From: JADKIH01 sp031417395
GTDB taxonomy: Bacteria; Bacteroidota; Bacteroidia; AKYH767-A; 2013-40CM-41-45
Assembly (NCBI GenBank): GCA_031417395.1
Contig: JANOVM010000004.1
Span: forward strand, 81,150-145,149
Direction: 5' to 3'
Length of the DNA: 64,000 bases
Below are positions 18,071 through 24,744 of the stretch, piece after piece (position 1 is the stretch's first letter; every line of letters begins with the position of its first letter). The translations under genes were made by a program, and so were the position numbers. The notes below the pieces were generated by a model, which saw nothing but the letters and a program-made list of their open reading frames with translations, did not search any database and was not told the DNA's origin.

Positions 18071-18145
18071 GGGAGCATAGCTCAGCTGGTTCAGAGCATC
18101 TGCCTTACAAGCAGAGGGTCACAGGTTCGAACCCTGTTGTTCCCA
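18071..18145 (+). tRNA. tRNA-Val (TAC)
   Basis: A cloverleaf folds cleanly. The acceptor GGGAGCA pairs with TGTTCCC, the anticodon loop CTTACAA gives TAC (valine), and the T arm is ACAGG-TTCGAAC-CCTGT. The discriminator is A, and CCA is not encoded. The 3' half is the apparent attachment target of the downstream GIY-YIG element and island. Confidence 0.93.
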
Positions 18146-18148
18146 CAT

Positions 18149-18175
18149 AGAGGTCGTCTTAAAAGGACGGCCTCT
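18149..18175 (+). terminator. Hairpin terminator after tRNA-Val
   Basis: Stem AGAGGTCGTC / GACGGCCTCT with a 7-base loop, directly after the tRNA; the T-run is weak (TGTCGTTT). A diverged copy follows the second tRNA 3'-end copy at 24567-24595. Confidence 0.5.
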
Positions 18176-18183
18176 TGTCGTTT

Positions 18184-18447
18184 ATGTACACTGTTTATAT
18201 ATTATACAGCATAGCTGCAGATAAATATTATGTTGGCCACACCGGTGAGGATATTCAAGAAAGAATCCGGAAACACCTAAGCAACCATAAGGGTTTTACT
18301 TCTCTTTTTAAAGATTGGCAATTAATGTATACGGAAACTTTTGAAACAAAATCCGAAGCCTATCAAAGGGAACTGGAAATAAAGAGCTGGAAAAGCAAAA
18401 AAAGAATTGGGAAATTGATCAGCGCTTCAGAGCATCCCGCGTCATAA
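18184..18447 (+). CDS. GIY-YIG nuclease family protein (tRNA-linked)
   Basis: An 87-residue GIY-YIG domain protein of the UvrC-N/YhbQ-like class. The GIY-YIG motif appears as YTVYILYS and YYVGHT, with the conserved arginine region ERIRKHLSNH and glutamate E in QRELEIKSWKSKKR. A TTG three codons upstream is possible, but ATG at 18184 gives MYTVYI, typical of the family. The last codons (SASEHPAS) and the bases after the stop run into a degenerate copy of the tRNA-Val 3' half. Start and spacer are repeated at 24601, where the gene breaks off after about 10 codons. Likely a mobile, tRNA-targeting nuclease. Confidence 0.85.
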   Translation: MYTVYILYSIAADKYYVGHTGEDIQERIRKHLSNHKGFTSLFKDWQLMYTETFETKSEAYQRELEIKSWKSKKRIGKLISASEHPAS

Positions 18448-18497
18448 GCGCGGGAGGGTCATCCCGTTTCAGCGGGATTCGAACCCTGTTATTCCCA
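18430..18497 (+). repeat. Degenerate tRNA-Val 3'-half copy with enlarged anticodon-arm hairpin
   Basis: The sequence CAGAGCATC ... GAGGGTCA ... TTCGAACCCTGTTATTCCCAC tracks the tRNA-Val from its D arm to its 3' end. The anticodon arm is replaced by a GC-rich hairpin (CCCGCG / CGCGGG), with a further ATCCCG/CGGGAT pair in front of the T loop. This tRNA-derived tail overlaps the end of the GIY-YIG gene. Confidence 0.6.
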
Positions 18498-18507
18498 CTT
18501 AATAGTC

Positions 18508-18545
18508 AAAGGGTTACAAAGTTTTAGTTTTGTAACCCTTTTTTC
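18508..18545 (+). terminator. Strong rho-independent terminator
   Basis: AAGGGTTACAAA / TTTTGTAACCCTT stem with a GTTTTAG-type loop, followed by a T run. It lies just after the degenerate tRNA 3' copy. Two TTTGCACAAAA direct repeats follow at about 18547-18570. Confidence 0.7.
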
Positions 18546-18599
18546 ATTTGCACAAAATTTGCACAAAAACGCGTCTAAAGTAGTTCTTGTTTGATTTGA

Positions 18600-18710
18600 T
18601 TATATTGTAATTGATTTGTGCATCATCTTAATTTTATTTAAGTACCAGCCTTTTAATTCTTCAAAAGTTTTTAATTCTTTGCCATCTCGGAAAAGAAAGT
18701 GACTTTTCAT
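18600..18710 (-). CDS. Possible 36-residue mini-protein or gene fragment
   Basis: ATG at 18710 opens MKSHFLFRDGKELKTFEELK and continues GWYLNKIKMMHKSITI to a stop. The acidic/basic helix pattern looks protein-like and may be the remnant of a larger gene. No family is recognised. Confidence 0.28.
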   Translation of the reverse strand: MKSHFLFRDGKELKTFEELKGWYLNKIKMMHKSITI

Positions 18711-18846
18711 TTTTGTCTTTTATGAAATATTAATTTTTAATCGATGAAACGCTTTCCAATAATTTTTATTCCAACACTATTATTTTCACATTTCTGCATA
18801 TTTTGTCTTTCATCACTTGATCATCAGTGGCATTACTTAAGGTATT

Positions 18847-19347
18847 CTACGGGAAAATACATTTCTTCATTCTTATTGTTCCATCAGATAGATTCGATTG
18901 TTCAATAACTATTCCCGAAGGATTAGCAACAGGAACCCCACATATTGAATAATACCTTTTGGATATTACTGATTTTTGCATTTGAGTAGAAAGTATATCT
19001 AAAGTATTATCAATTTGAACATAAAATGCATCGTATTGAGAACTACTACCATCATCCATATTGATATATGCACTTGTAACGGATGGAAGATTCGGAAATA
19101 TTATATTCCACTGTTGATTACCAATTGGAATATTGATTAAATTTTTAATCAAGACAACATTTCCAGCAACGTCAACTTCAACAAATCCTGAAGCTGATCC
19201 CCAACTATTTCCAAATGTATGTAAAAAAATAGTCAGAGAATCTCCGGCCCATGTTGGATTATGATTCACGCTATCGATTATTAAGATACCTTGAGCAAAA
19301 CACCCATTGCAGACTAATATCGAAAAGAGAACAAGGAATTTTTTCAT
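18847..19347 (-). CDS. Hypothetical secreted protein
   Basis: A 166-residue protein with a signal peptide (MKKFLVLFSILVCNGCFAQG); the cysteine before FAQ does not fit a clean lipobox. The middle is beta-rich. The C-terminus reads YYSICGVPVANPSGIVIEQS and ends DGTIRMKKCIFP, resembling short T9SS-like tails of the form SGIYIEK...DGTxRxKK. Probably exported; function unknown. It lies inside the tRNA-Val island and is isolated from its neighbours. Confidence 0.6.
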   Translation of the reverse strand: MKKFLVLFSILVCNGCFAQGILIIDSVNHNPTWAGDSLTIFLHTFGNSWGSASGFVEVDVAGNVVLIKNLINIPIGNQQWNIIFPNLPSVTSAYINMDDGSSSQYDAFYVQIDNTLDILSTQMQKSVISKRYYSICGVPVANPSGIVIEQSNLSDGTIRMKKCIFP

Positions 19348-19383
19348 TTTATCTTTATTTATAATTCAAAGATACTTTTTTTT

Positions 19384-19887
19384 CTAAACAGGTAGTTTTA
19401 CAGAAGCTCCTGTATGCATTTTATCATCTTCATGTTTAACATTAACCTCTGGAAATCCAAGTACACAATATTGAGCTGCTGGTATTAGTTTCACATGTTT
19501 CCTAAATTTACTAAGAGGTAAAAATTTATAATTATACTTTACAGCTTCAAATAATTCATTTTCAATTTTGATATAAGCTAAATCAATGCCGTCACTCATA
19601 CTTATGACAGTGCCCTTAAAATCACCTTTAATGGCGACATAGCCTCCACCCTTCCTAATAAACAAATCTTCTGTCGAATTTTCATCCTCCATGAAATAAT
19701 CAATAACATGAGAAGCAGTCAATATGTAATTAGAATTATTTATAGTAGCTAATATTCCAGAACCATACGGTTTCATCATTTTGTTTTCTCGAATGAAAAG
19801 CTGACAAGTAAAGTGTAAAATTTCATCTTGAATTAATTGATTTATTTGAGCAGACAGCTCTCCTGAAATTTCTTCCTTAATAAGCAT
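19384..19887 (-). CDS. C-terminally truncated trypsin-like peptidase domain
   Basis: The 167-residue protein has a serine-peptidase-like N-terminal half. GSGILATINNSNYILTASHV places a candidate catalytic histidine at H60, and DGIDLAYIKI gives the aspartate at about D102. The protein stops at ASVKLPV before the GDSGG serine motif of a complete domain, so it is either inactive or a truncated gene. It follows the PLD-like gene by only 5 bases on the same strand, so the two were probably one operon. PLD plus a trypsin-like protease would fit a two-gene accessory (possibly defence) cassette, but this is inference. Confidence 0.6.
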   Translation of the reverse strand: MLIKEEISGELSAQINQLIQDEILHFTCQLFIRENKMMKPYGSGILATINNSNYILTASHVIDYFMEDENSTEDLFIRKGGGYVAIKGDFKGTVISMSDGIDLAYIKIENELFEAVKYNYKFLPLSKFRKHVKLIPAAQYCVLGFPEVNVKHEDDKMHTGASVKLPV

Positions 19888-19892
19888 ATTGC

Positions 19893-20633
19893 TTAAAGAT
19901 TAAAAATTTCCTTTGCCATTTTCCAGTTTTTCTTAAGTATCGGTCTGCTAACGCTCGTTTCTCCATTTGAAGATTCACCTGTAAAATGACAAAACTTTTC
20001 TGGATATTCAGCATCACTATACTTGCTCCATGATTTAAACGCATCATAACTCATTGGCCTTTCTACATTGAAAGGAATGGTAACACCTGTTCTAATACAA
20101 TAGCCCATTGGTCTATCATTGGACTTAATTTTTGCGTTTTCAACTTTAAAATTTCTACTTTCTTCCTTTGGTGGAGTGGATGCAGTAACTTTTTTTACAC
20201 TTACTCTAATTTCTTCACTTATTGTTAATAATCGTTGAACCTCATCTAAGGTTGAAGTATACAATTCTGAGTCATTAGCTTTTGAAAGATAAATTCCCAT
20301 TTCATTATTGTTCTGTTGGGAAAACTCATACAAGTTCATTGAAGTAATAATTGCCTCATTTTCGTTAATGTAACATTTAGCGTGGAGGTTCTTACAAACG
20401 CTTGTCCTTATACCTATTTGACTTTCCAGCCAATTGTTTTCTTCAAGTTGCAATTTATTTTCACGATAAACTATTCGTATGTCTCGCTTTTGAATGTTTA
20501 AATTGCTAAGATGTTCCTTAATTCTATCTGTAAATTGTAAGTAAGGACTAATTAATATTAACCTATCCTTAGTACCTTTTATAAGTTCCTCTAAGTGATA
20601 AGAAACTCCAGTAGTATTTAAAAATTTTGCCAT
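19893..20633 (-). CDS. PLD-like domain protein with C-terminal zinc-ribbon-like tail
   Basis: A 246-residue protein with one phospholipase-D-type half-site: LHAKCYINENEAIITSMNLYEFSQQNNNE, that is H84-x-K86 with S98/N100 and E111 (HxK(x)4 and the downstream N/E). A single HKD motif implies dimerisation, as in Nuc/PLD nucleases. The C-terminus has GYCIRTGVTIPFN and FCHFTGESS, two C-x2-T-G knuckle-like pairs. Nuclease activity is suggested by the family but not shown. It is upstream of the truncated trypsin-like gene. Confidence 0.75.
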   Translation of the reverse strand: MAKFLNTTGVSYHLEELIKGTKDRLILISPYLQFTDRIKEHLSNLNIQKRDIRIVYRENKLQLEENNWLESQIGIRTSVCKNLHAKCYINENEAIITSMNLYEFSQQNNNEMGIYLSKANDSELYTSTLDEVQRLLTISEEIRVSVKKVTASTPPKEESRNFKVENAKIKSNDRPMGYCIRTGVTIPFNVERPMSYDAFKSWSKYSDAEYPEKFCHFTGESSNGETSVSRPILKKNWKMAKEIFNL

Positions 20634-20681
20634 ATTAATTTTTGTTTAATTTATTTTTGTTATTTCTTTGATTTAGACCCC

Positions 20682-21368
20682 TTAATTACAACTCTCCCTA
20701 ATTTTTCTATATGCCGCTTTGCTTCCAAGCTCCCCGGCTTTACTTAAGTCTAAACAACCTTGCTCTTTTTGCCCCATGCTTATCCTTAGGGATCCTCTCC
20801 ATAAATATCCTAAATCAAAATTAGGAGCAAATTCAATTAACTTATCAAAATCCAAAAGAGCGCCTATTTTGTCCCCTAATTCCATTTTTATTCTCCCTCT
20901 TCCGAAATAAGCATTCCCTGGTTGAGTGTTATATTTTAATGCAGTATTGTAATCTAATATCAACTCCCGGTAGTAGTTTTGCCACTCCTCATTAGGGTAA
21001 TTTTCTAAATAGTTATACTTTTTTGGAGTTTCCTTTTCAAACTTTCTTTCTTTTAATGATATTATGCTATATATCAGAAAGGCATATTTTGCAGAGTCAA
21101 GCTCCATTGCTTTTAAGTAGTAAGTTATTCCACCATCATAGTCATTTAATTTCTCATAAGAATACCCTATTTCATAGTATGCGTTAGCATTATTAGGATT
21201 AATCTCTATTATTTTATTATAATCATCTATTGCACCTTGTCTGTCCCCTTTCCTAATCTTCTCCGTGGCCGTATTAAAATATTTATTTTCCTCCTTTTTT
21301 TTAGCAGAATTGTTGCAAGATGCACTTCCTAAAATAAAAAGAATAAAAATTATTTTTTTTAACAACAT
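20682..21368 (-). CDS. TPR-repeat lipoprotein
   Basis: A 228-residue protein starting with a lipoprotein signal (MLLKKIIFILFILGSASC). Tetratricopeptide repeats follow, e.g. YFNTATEKIRKGDRQGAIDDY, NNANAYYEIGYSYEKLNDYD and GNAYFGRGRIKMELGDKIGA. TPR proteins mediate protein-protein contacts; a specific partner cannot be named. It lies in the tRNA-Val island, directly downstream of the HTH remnant. Confidence 0.82.
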   Translation of the reverse strand: MLLKKIIFILFILGSASCNNSAKKKEENKYFNTATEKIRKGDRQGAIDDYNKIIEINPNNANAYYEIGYSYEKLNDYDGGITYYLKAMELDSAKYAFLIYSIISLKERKFEKETPKKYNYLENYPNEEWQNYYRELILDYNTALKYNTQPGNAYFGRGRIKMELGDKIGALLDFDKLIEFAPNFDLGYLWRGSLRISMGQKEQGCLDLSKAGELGSKAAYRKIRESCN

Positions 21369-21369
21369 A

Positions 21370-21522
21370 TTATTTAGTATTTAAAAACTCCTTTAGGATT
21401 CTCTCTGTAATCAGTATGGGCCTCCCTATCCTTTTTTTTATTTCCCCATGCTTTATGTAGGTCCTAACTGTTTGCATTGTTACTTGGAGAGCCTTAGCAA
21501 CTTACTCCTCCTTTGTGGTTAC
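21370..21522 (-). pseudogene. Decayed excisionase-like HTH protein
   Basis: Reading the minus strand gives TKEE, a TAA stop, then VAKALQVTMQTVRTYIKHGE and IKKRIGRPILITERILKEF to a stop at 21370. The order KEE(V)AKALQVT...TVRTYIKHGEI...RIGRP is that of a MerR/excisionase-type (HTH_17) DNA-binding domain. An in-frame stop breaks the first helix. A 35-residue piece starting at the internal ATG (21477) could still be translated. This fits an Xis-like gene left from the island's mobile phase. Confidence 0.55.
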
Positions 21523-21527
21523 TTATA

Positions 21528-22163
21528 CTAATTACTTTGCTCATTAGTATTTTCTGATTTGGTTATCTGTCCGTTTTCGTCGTATTCGGTAAATGATATA
21601 ATGGTTCCCCCAAAACTTGTGTAGTTGTATTCTGCTTTTAGCTGTCCGTTTTCGTAAAAATATTTCCAGTAACCAACCTTTTTATCATCTATTAATCCCC
21701 CTTCTGTAGATAGTTGTCCGTTTTCATAATAGATTTTCGTTAATCCAGTATTTTTACCTTCCTTGTAGGTTGCCTCGTATTGTATATTCCCGTTTTCAAA
21801 ATACATTTTCACTAACCCCTCCTCTTTATCGTCCTTATAGGTTTGCTCCAATTGTATTTTTCCGTTTTCATAATACGTTTTCGATAGTCCTTCCCTTTTA
21901 CCGTCCCTATAAGGTTCTTCAATTTCCGTTTTTCCGTTTTCAAAATACATTTTCCATAGCCCCTCCTTTTTACCGTCTTTATACTCTGCCTCTTCTTTTT
22001 TCTTGTTTACATCGTACATCCGAAAAGAAACACCAGTAAACAGCTCTTCCTTATAATAACAGAAACTTTCCTTCATAATTAAGTCTCCTGCCGGTACTCG
22101 CTTCTCTTTTGAACAGCTTGTTAGTACAAGAATAGATAGAAGTAAAATAAATAGTTTTTTCAT
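21528..22163 (-). CDS. MORN-like repeat lipoprotein
   Basis: About 211 residues from MKKLFILLLSILVLTSC, a lipoprotein signal peptide. It is followed by at least six copies of a ~23-residue repeat of the type YYENGKIQLEQTYKDDKEEG, the MORN-variant repeat often annotated as the YwqK-type antitoxin. The upstream extension to 22220 would mask the signal peptide. MORN-like repeats in Bacteroidota are usually secreted binding modules. I see no toxin partner, so a toxin-antitoxin role is not supported. Confidence 0.75.
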   Translation of the reverse strand: MKKLFILLLSILVLTSCSKEKRVPAGDLIMKESFCYYKEELFTGVSFRMYDVNKKKEEAEYKDGKKEGLWKMYFENGKTEIEEPYRDGKREGLSKTYYENGKIQLEQTYKDDKEEGLVKMYFENGNIQYEATYKEGKNTGLTKIYYENGQLSTEGGLIDDKKVGYWKYFYENGQLKAEYNYTSFGGTIISFTEYDENGQITKSENTNEQSN

Positions 22164-22333
22164 ATTATTGAGTTTACTTAGATTACTGCGTTTAGAATTT
22201 ATCAAAAACCTGAGAGCCATTGTCTCCCTGGTTCTTTATTACTCCTCGCTTTCTGTTGTAATCTAAGGGTTAAAAATTGAAACAAGATAATAATTAATTC
22301 AAGTTAGTAAACAGTAAATTAGTTATTAACCGC

Positions 22334-22364
22334 TTGGTTTATATTTGGAATTTAATTATATTTG
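22334..22364 (+). promoter_or_regulatory. Candidate promoter (TTGG ... TATATTTG)
   Basis: TTG at 22334 and TATATTTG at 22357-22364 (spacing 20) fit the Bacteroidota promoter pattern. A second TATATTTG is at 22340-22347. They lie upstream of the ATG at 22384. Confidence 0.4.
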
Positions 22365-22383
22365 GGATATAAAAAACGTTTCT

Positions 22384-22629
22384 ATGGTGTTATTAAGTTT
22401 CTTAAGCAGTATGCCAAAGGAGAATTTAAATATCGTTTTTTTTGTTCTGATATTTTTATTTTCTCTTTTTATCCCGGCCACCTTGTTTTTTTATTCAAAA
22501 CATAAAAAGAAAATAAATGAAAAAGACTCTTTGCGGTTTTTTGTTTTTCTATCCTTATCTTTAATTACATTATTTTTTATAATCTATTTTAAGTTTTTAT
22601 TTAATAACGAAAACCCCGGCTGGATGTAG
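22384..22629 (+). CDS. Small two-helix membrane protein
   Basis: About 81 residues with two strongly hydrophobic helices (NIVFFVLIFLFSLFIPATLF and FFVFLSLSLITLFFIIYF) separated by a lysine-rich loop (YSKHKKKINEKD). No family is recognised. The start at ATG 22384 is preferred over an upstream TTG because a promoter-like box overlaps that TTG. It is convergent with a 46-codon mini-gene. Confidence 0.45.
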   Translation: MVLLSFLSSMPKENLNIVFFVLIFLFSLFIPATLFFYSKHKKKINEKDSLRFFVFLSLSLITLFFIIYFKFLFNNENPGWM

Positions 22630-22630
22630 G

Positions 22631-22771
22631 CTAATTTATCCCCCGATAATACTCTCTTCGGAGTCTCTCTATTTGCTTAGGTCCGTAAATTGTGAGGAGG
22701 TAGTGGAGAAGTGCCTTTGCCCTCTGTTCCTTTGGAGTCTTTATAGCCTGGGCTGGTTTCTGCTTATTCAT
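22631..22771 (-). CDS. Possible 46-residue basic protein
   Basis: ATG at 22771 opens MNKQKPAQAIKTPKEQRAKA, continuing LLHYLLTIYGPKQIERLRRE and ending YYRGIN. The composition is protein-like and strongly basic. It follows the lipoprotein gene by 9 bases on the same strand, so translation from that transcript is plausible. No family is recognised. Confidence 0.4.
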   Translation of the reverse strand: MNKQKPAQAIKTPKEQRAKALLHYLLTIYGPKQIERLRREYYRGIN

Positions 22772-22780
22772 ACTGACTGG

Positions 22781-23335
22781 TCATTTTTTATTCAGGTTCC
22801 ACATGGCGGTGGGGCTATACGGTGCGGTTGCGCTGGAAATTGTATAAGAAACATATCTCAGACCGTTTTCTGTTTGTTCAAACTTGATTTGGCCTTTAAC
22901 CTTTAATTCATTTTTTTGGTGTTCGTCTATGTTCCCCACTTCATATATGGCTCCTACGAATTGCATTGGGTATTCAGTATACCATGTCCAGGCATGGATT
23001 TCATAAAAATAATTAAACAGACTCTTGAAATAATCGCTGCCGACACCTTGGTGAAAAATTGTTACGGTTTCCATAACATCTATATCGGCATCAAAATCCA
23101 TTATGTATTCATTGTTTTGGTTCATCCCGTTGGTTTTTGTGAATTTATCTAACCTAATCAACCTTGGGGCTTCTTTATTTATAATTCTTTCTAAAGCCGC
23201 TCTGCCTTCATTTTCATTTGAGGCTGGTTGGGCAGATTGTTCGTTGGTGTTTTGTATTATTGCTTTTGAATTACCTGAATCGCATGAGACCAACGAAAAT
23301 ACGAACACAAAGAAAAATAATTCTATTTTTTTCAT
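22781..23335 (-). CDS. Hypothetical lipoprotein
   Basis: A 184-residue protein with a lipoprotein signal (MKKIELFFFVFVFSLVSC) and a low-complexity linker (NTNEQSAQPASNENEG). The globular part contains AWTWYTEYPMQFVGAIYEVG and VKGQIKFEQTENGLRYVSY. The pattern fits a small secreted beta-sheet protein. No enzymatic motif is visible. It lies inside the tRNA-Val island. Function unknown. Confidence 0.6.
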   Translation of the reverse strand: MKKIELFFFVFVFSLVSCDSGNSKAIIQNTNEQSAQPASNENEGRAALERIINKEAPRLIRLDKFTKTNGMNQNNEYIMDFDADIDVMETVTIFHQGVGSDYFKSLFNYFYEIHAWTWYTEYPMQFVGAIYEVGNIDEHQKNELKVKGQIKFEQTENGLRYVSYTISSATAPYSPTAMWNLNKK

Positions 23336-23459
23336 AAGAGTTAGTTTTTAAAATACGTTATAAACAGTGGATCAATATTAAGTAAAAAATATAAGAAACC
23401 GAGGGGGTGCTATTTGCTGGTTACAAAAACCATTCGCCAAAAAAAATAAACCTCTTTTA

Positions 23460-23855
23460 TTAGAGAAACAGAGCCGGGGCTGGTAAGGCAGTCTTTAAAA
23501 CCTCCTCTATTATATTTAACTGCTCTGGGGTTAGGCTCCTAATATTCTCCTGGCTTAATACAGTATTGTTTATCTGTATGTAATTATTTTGGTTTTTTAT
23601 GAGTGTATAGTTAGCTGTTAAGCCGTTTGCTCCCAGTATATCAAAATAAAGTCTACAGGCTCTTATGTCTCCGTTTATTGCAAACTTATAAACCTTAGCT
23701 AATACTTTTGGGGCCATAAATTTAAACTGCTCTATGTACCCTTCATAGAGAGGGTGTGTAGCATATTCTTTTAAGTGCTTATGAATGGTTTGCCTACTTA
23801 ACCCGGTGCTCTCCGCCAATTCGTTCTTAGTAGGCATTCTATTATACTCCTGCAT
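23460..23855 (-). CDS. Phage-like HTH (terminase-small-subunit-like) protein, possibly 5' truncated
   Basis: 131 residues from the first ATG. A clear helix-turn-helix reads MPTKNELAESTGLSRQTIHKHLKEY, followed by helices including MAPKVLAKVYKFAINGDIRACRLYFD. This layout is like the phBC6A51-type or terminase-small-subunit HTH proteins found in Bacteroidota mobile DNA. The frame stays open about 25 more codons upstream (AWEYNHNNINQAISNL) without a start codon, up to the IS21-like repeats, suggesting the true start was lost when that element inserted. Confidence 0.6.
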   Translation of the reverse strand: MQEYNRMPTKNELAESTGLSRQTIHKHLKEYATHPLYEGYIEQFKFMAPKVLAKVYKFAINGDIRACRLYFDILGANGLTANYTLIKNQNNYIQINNTVLSQENIRSLTPEQLNIIEEVLKTALPAPALFL

Positions 23856-23935
23856 TAGGTTTGAAATAGCTTGGTTTATATTGTTGTGATTGTACTCCCA
23901 AGCTTGGTTTTTGGTCTCTTCATTTAGTATGGGTG

Positions 23936-24060
23936 ACTATTCCGGTCATACTATACCACCAATTCAGGAGCATACTATACCACTGATTCCGGTCATACTA
24001 TACCATCCTTTTTTAAAAAGTTGATGTCATTCCGGCAATAGTATACCACTTGTTTGGTGT
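23936..24060. repeat. IS21-type terminal repeats
   Basis: Several imperfect direct copies of TTCCGGTCATACTATACCA lie here (about 23941, 23972, 23987, 24030), spaced as in the multiple terminal repeats of IS21-family elements. They sit immediately before the istA-like fragment. Confidence 0.5.
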
Positions 24061-24145
24061 CATTTCGTCATATTGGACCACTTTTAGTGTATTGGATTTG
24101 ATGTAAAAAGCCTTCGCTTTGATGTTTAATAAACATCGAAAGTAT

Positions 24146-24226
24146 ATGGCAGGAAAACCGATTACCATGCATCAATTAAAACAGATTCTCGAACTTCTTA
24201 CTAAGAATAATAGCGTTCCCCGCTAG
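24146..24226 (+). pseudogene. istA (IS21) N-terminal remnant
   Basis: The frame MAGKPITMHQLKQILELL continues TKNNSVPR and stops at TAG. The first residues match the start of Bacteroidota IS21-family IstA transposases (MAGKPI..L.QIL.L). All of the HTH, the catalytic domain and istB are missing. Confidence 0.5.
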
Positions 24227-24227
24227 G

Positions 24228-24541
24228 AGTAGTCTAAGCGCGAGCACCAACTTTGATTAAATGAACAGACATCTATTCGCGCGGACTACGACTTTTTTAG
24301 TTACCCCTGTCTTCATTGTGAAAAAGTAAGTACAGTAAGCTATTTTATGTAAGTTAATAAAATAACCTCTTTTTAATGTGTTGACTCCACATATATTCTG
24401 AATTAGTTTCGTTGTATGAGCAGGTATAAAATTGACAAGCAAGACGGAGTCTATTTCATGACTTTCACCACTGTTACTTGGGTTGATTTATTTATTCAAG
24501 ATGTGTATAAACCCTCCCGCGCCATAGGAGCGGGAGGGTAA
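24228..24541 (+). pseudogene. IS200/REP-type transposase remnant joined to a CCCTCCCGC hairpin
   Basis: ATG at 24416 opens MSRYKIDKQDGVYFMTFTTV then TWVDLFIQDV, matching the N-terminus of Y1/REP-associated (IS200-like) transposases. The frame then runs straight into the GC-rich hairpin and stops. The catalytic HUH and tyrosine are absent. Upstream, GTAGTCTAAGCGCGA (24230) and TCGCGCGGACTAC (24277) form an inverted pair like the subterminal hairpins of such elements. Confidence 0.5.
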
Positions 24542-24623
24542 CAGGTTCGAACCCTGTTGTTCCCACGAAGAAGTCGTCTTAAAAGGACGGCCTTTTGTCG
24601 TTTATGTACACTGTTTACATATG
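24511..24623 (+). repeat. Second tRNA-Val 3'-end/GIY-YIG-start copy with hairpin
   Basis: The hairpin ACCCTCCCGC/GCGGGAGGGT (24511-24539) is followed by an exact copy of the last 26 bases of tRNA-Val (24541-24566). Next come a diverged copy of the post-tRNA hairpin and GTCGTTTATGTACACTGTTTA, the start of a GIY-YIG gene that ends after about ten codons. It marks the right end of the island. Confidence 0.8.
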
Positions 24624-24744
24624 GTACATTTGTCATAGTATATAAATTGAAATTGCATATACCATTATATATAAATCAATTACACATATTTTTGCATGAT
24701 TTTTTAATAATTTTACTTGCAAAACGAACCCTTTTATAGTATAT

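Larger units (their letters stand above)
18147..24566. mobile_element. tRNA-Val-anchored genomic island (degraded)
   Basis: The 26 bases ending the tRNA (18121-18146) are repeated exactly at 24541-24566. Both copies continue into a similar hairpin, spacer and the GIY-YIG start, so the direct repeat spans about 80 bases. Between the copies lie only accessory genes, small lipoproteins, an excisionase-like HTH remnant, IS21-type and IS200-type remnants, and a phage-like HTH protein. No intact integrase is visible, so the element is probably no longer able to move by itself. Boundaries beyond the repeats are inference. Confidence 0.6.

Noticed and set aside
21528..22163. YwqK-type toxin-antitoxin pair
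   Set aside because: MORN-like repeats with a lipoprotein signal but no toxin gene beside it; the antitoxin label is an annotation habit.
23936..24226. Intact IS21 element
   Set aside because: istA stops after 26 codons and istB is absent.
18002..24539. GC-rich hairpins considered as a CRISPR array
   Set aside because: Only three copies, kilobases apart, without regular spacers or cas genes.
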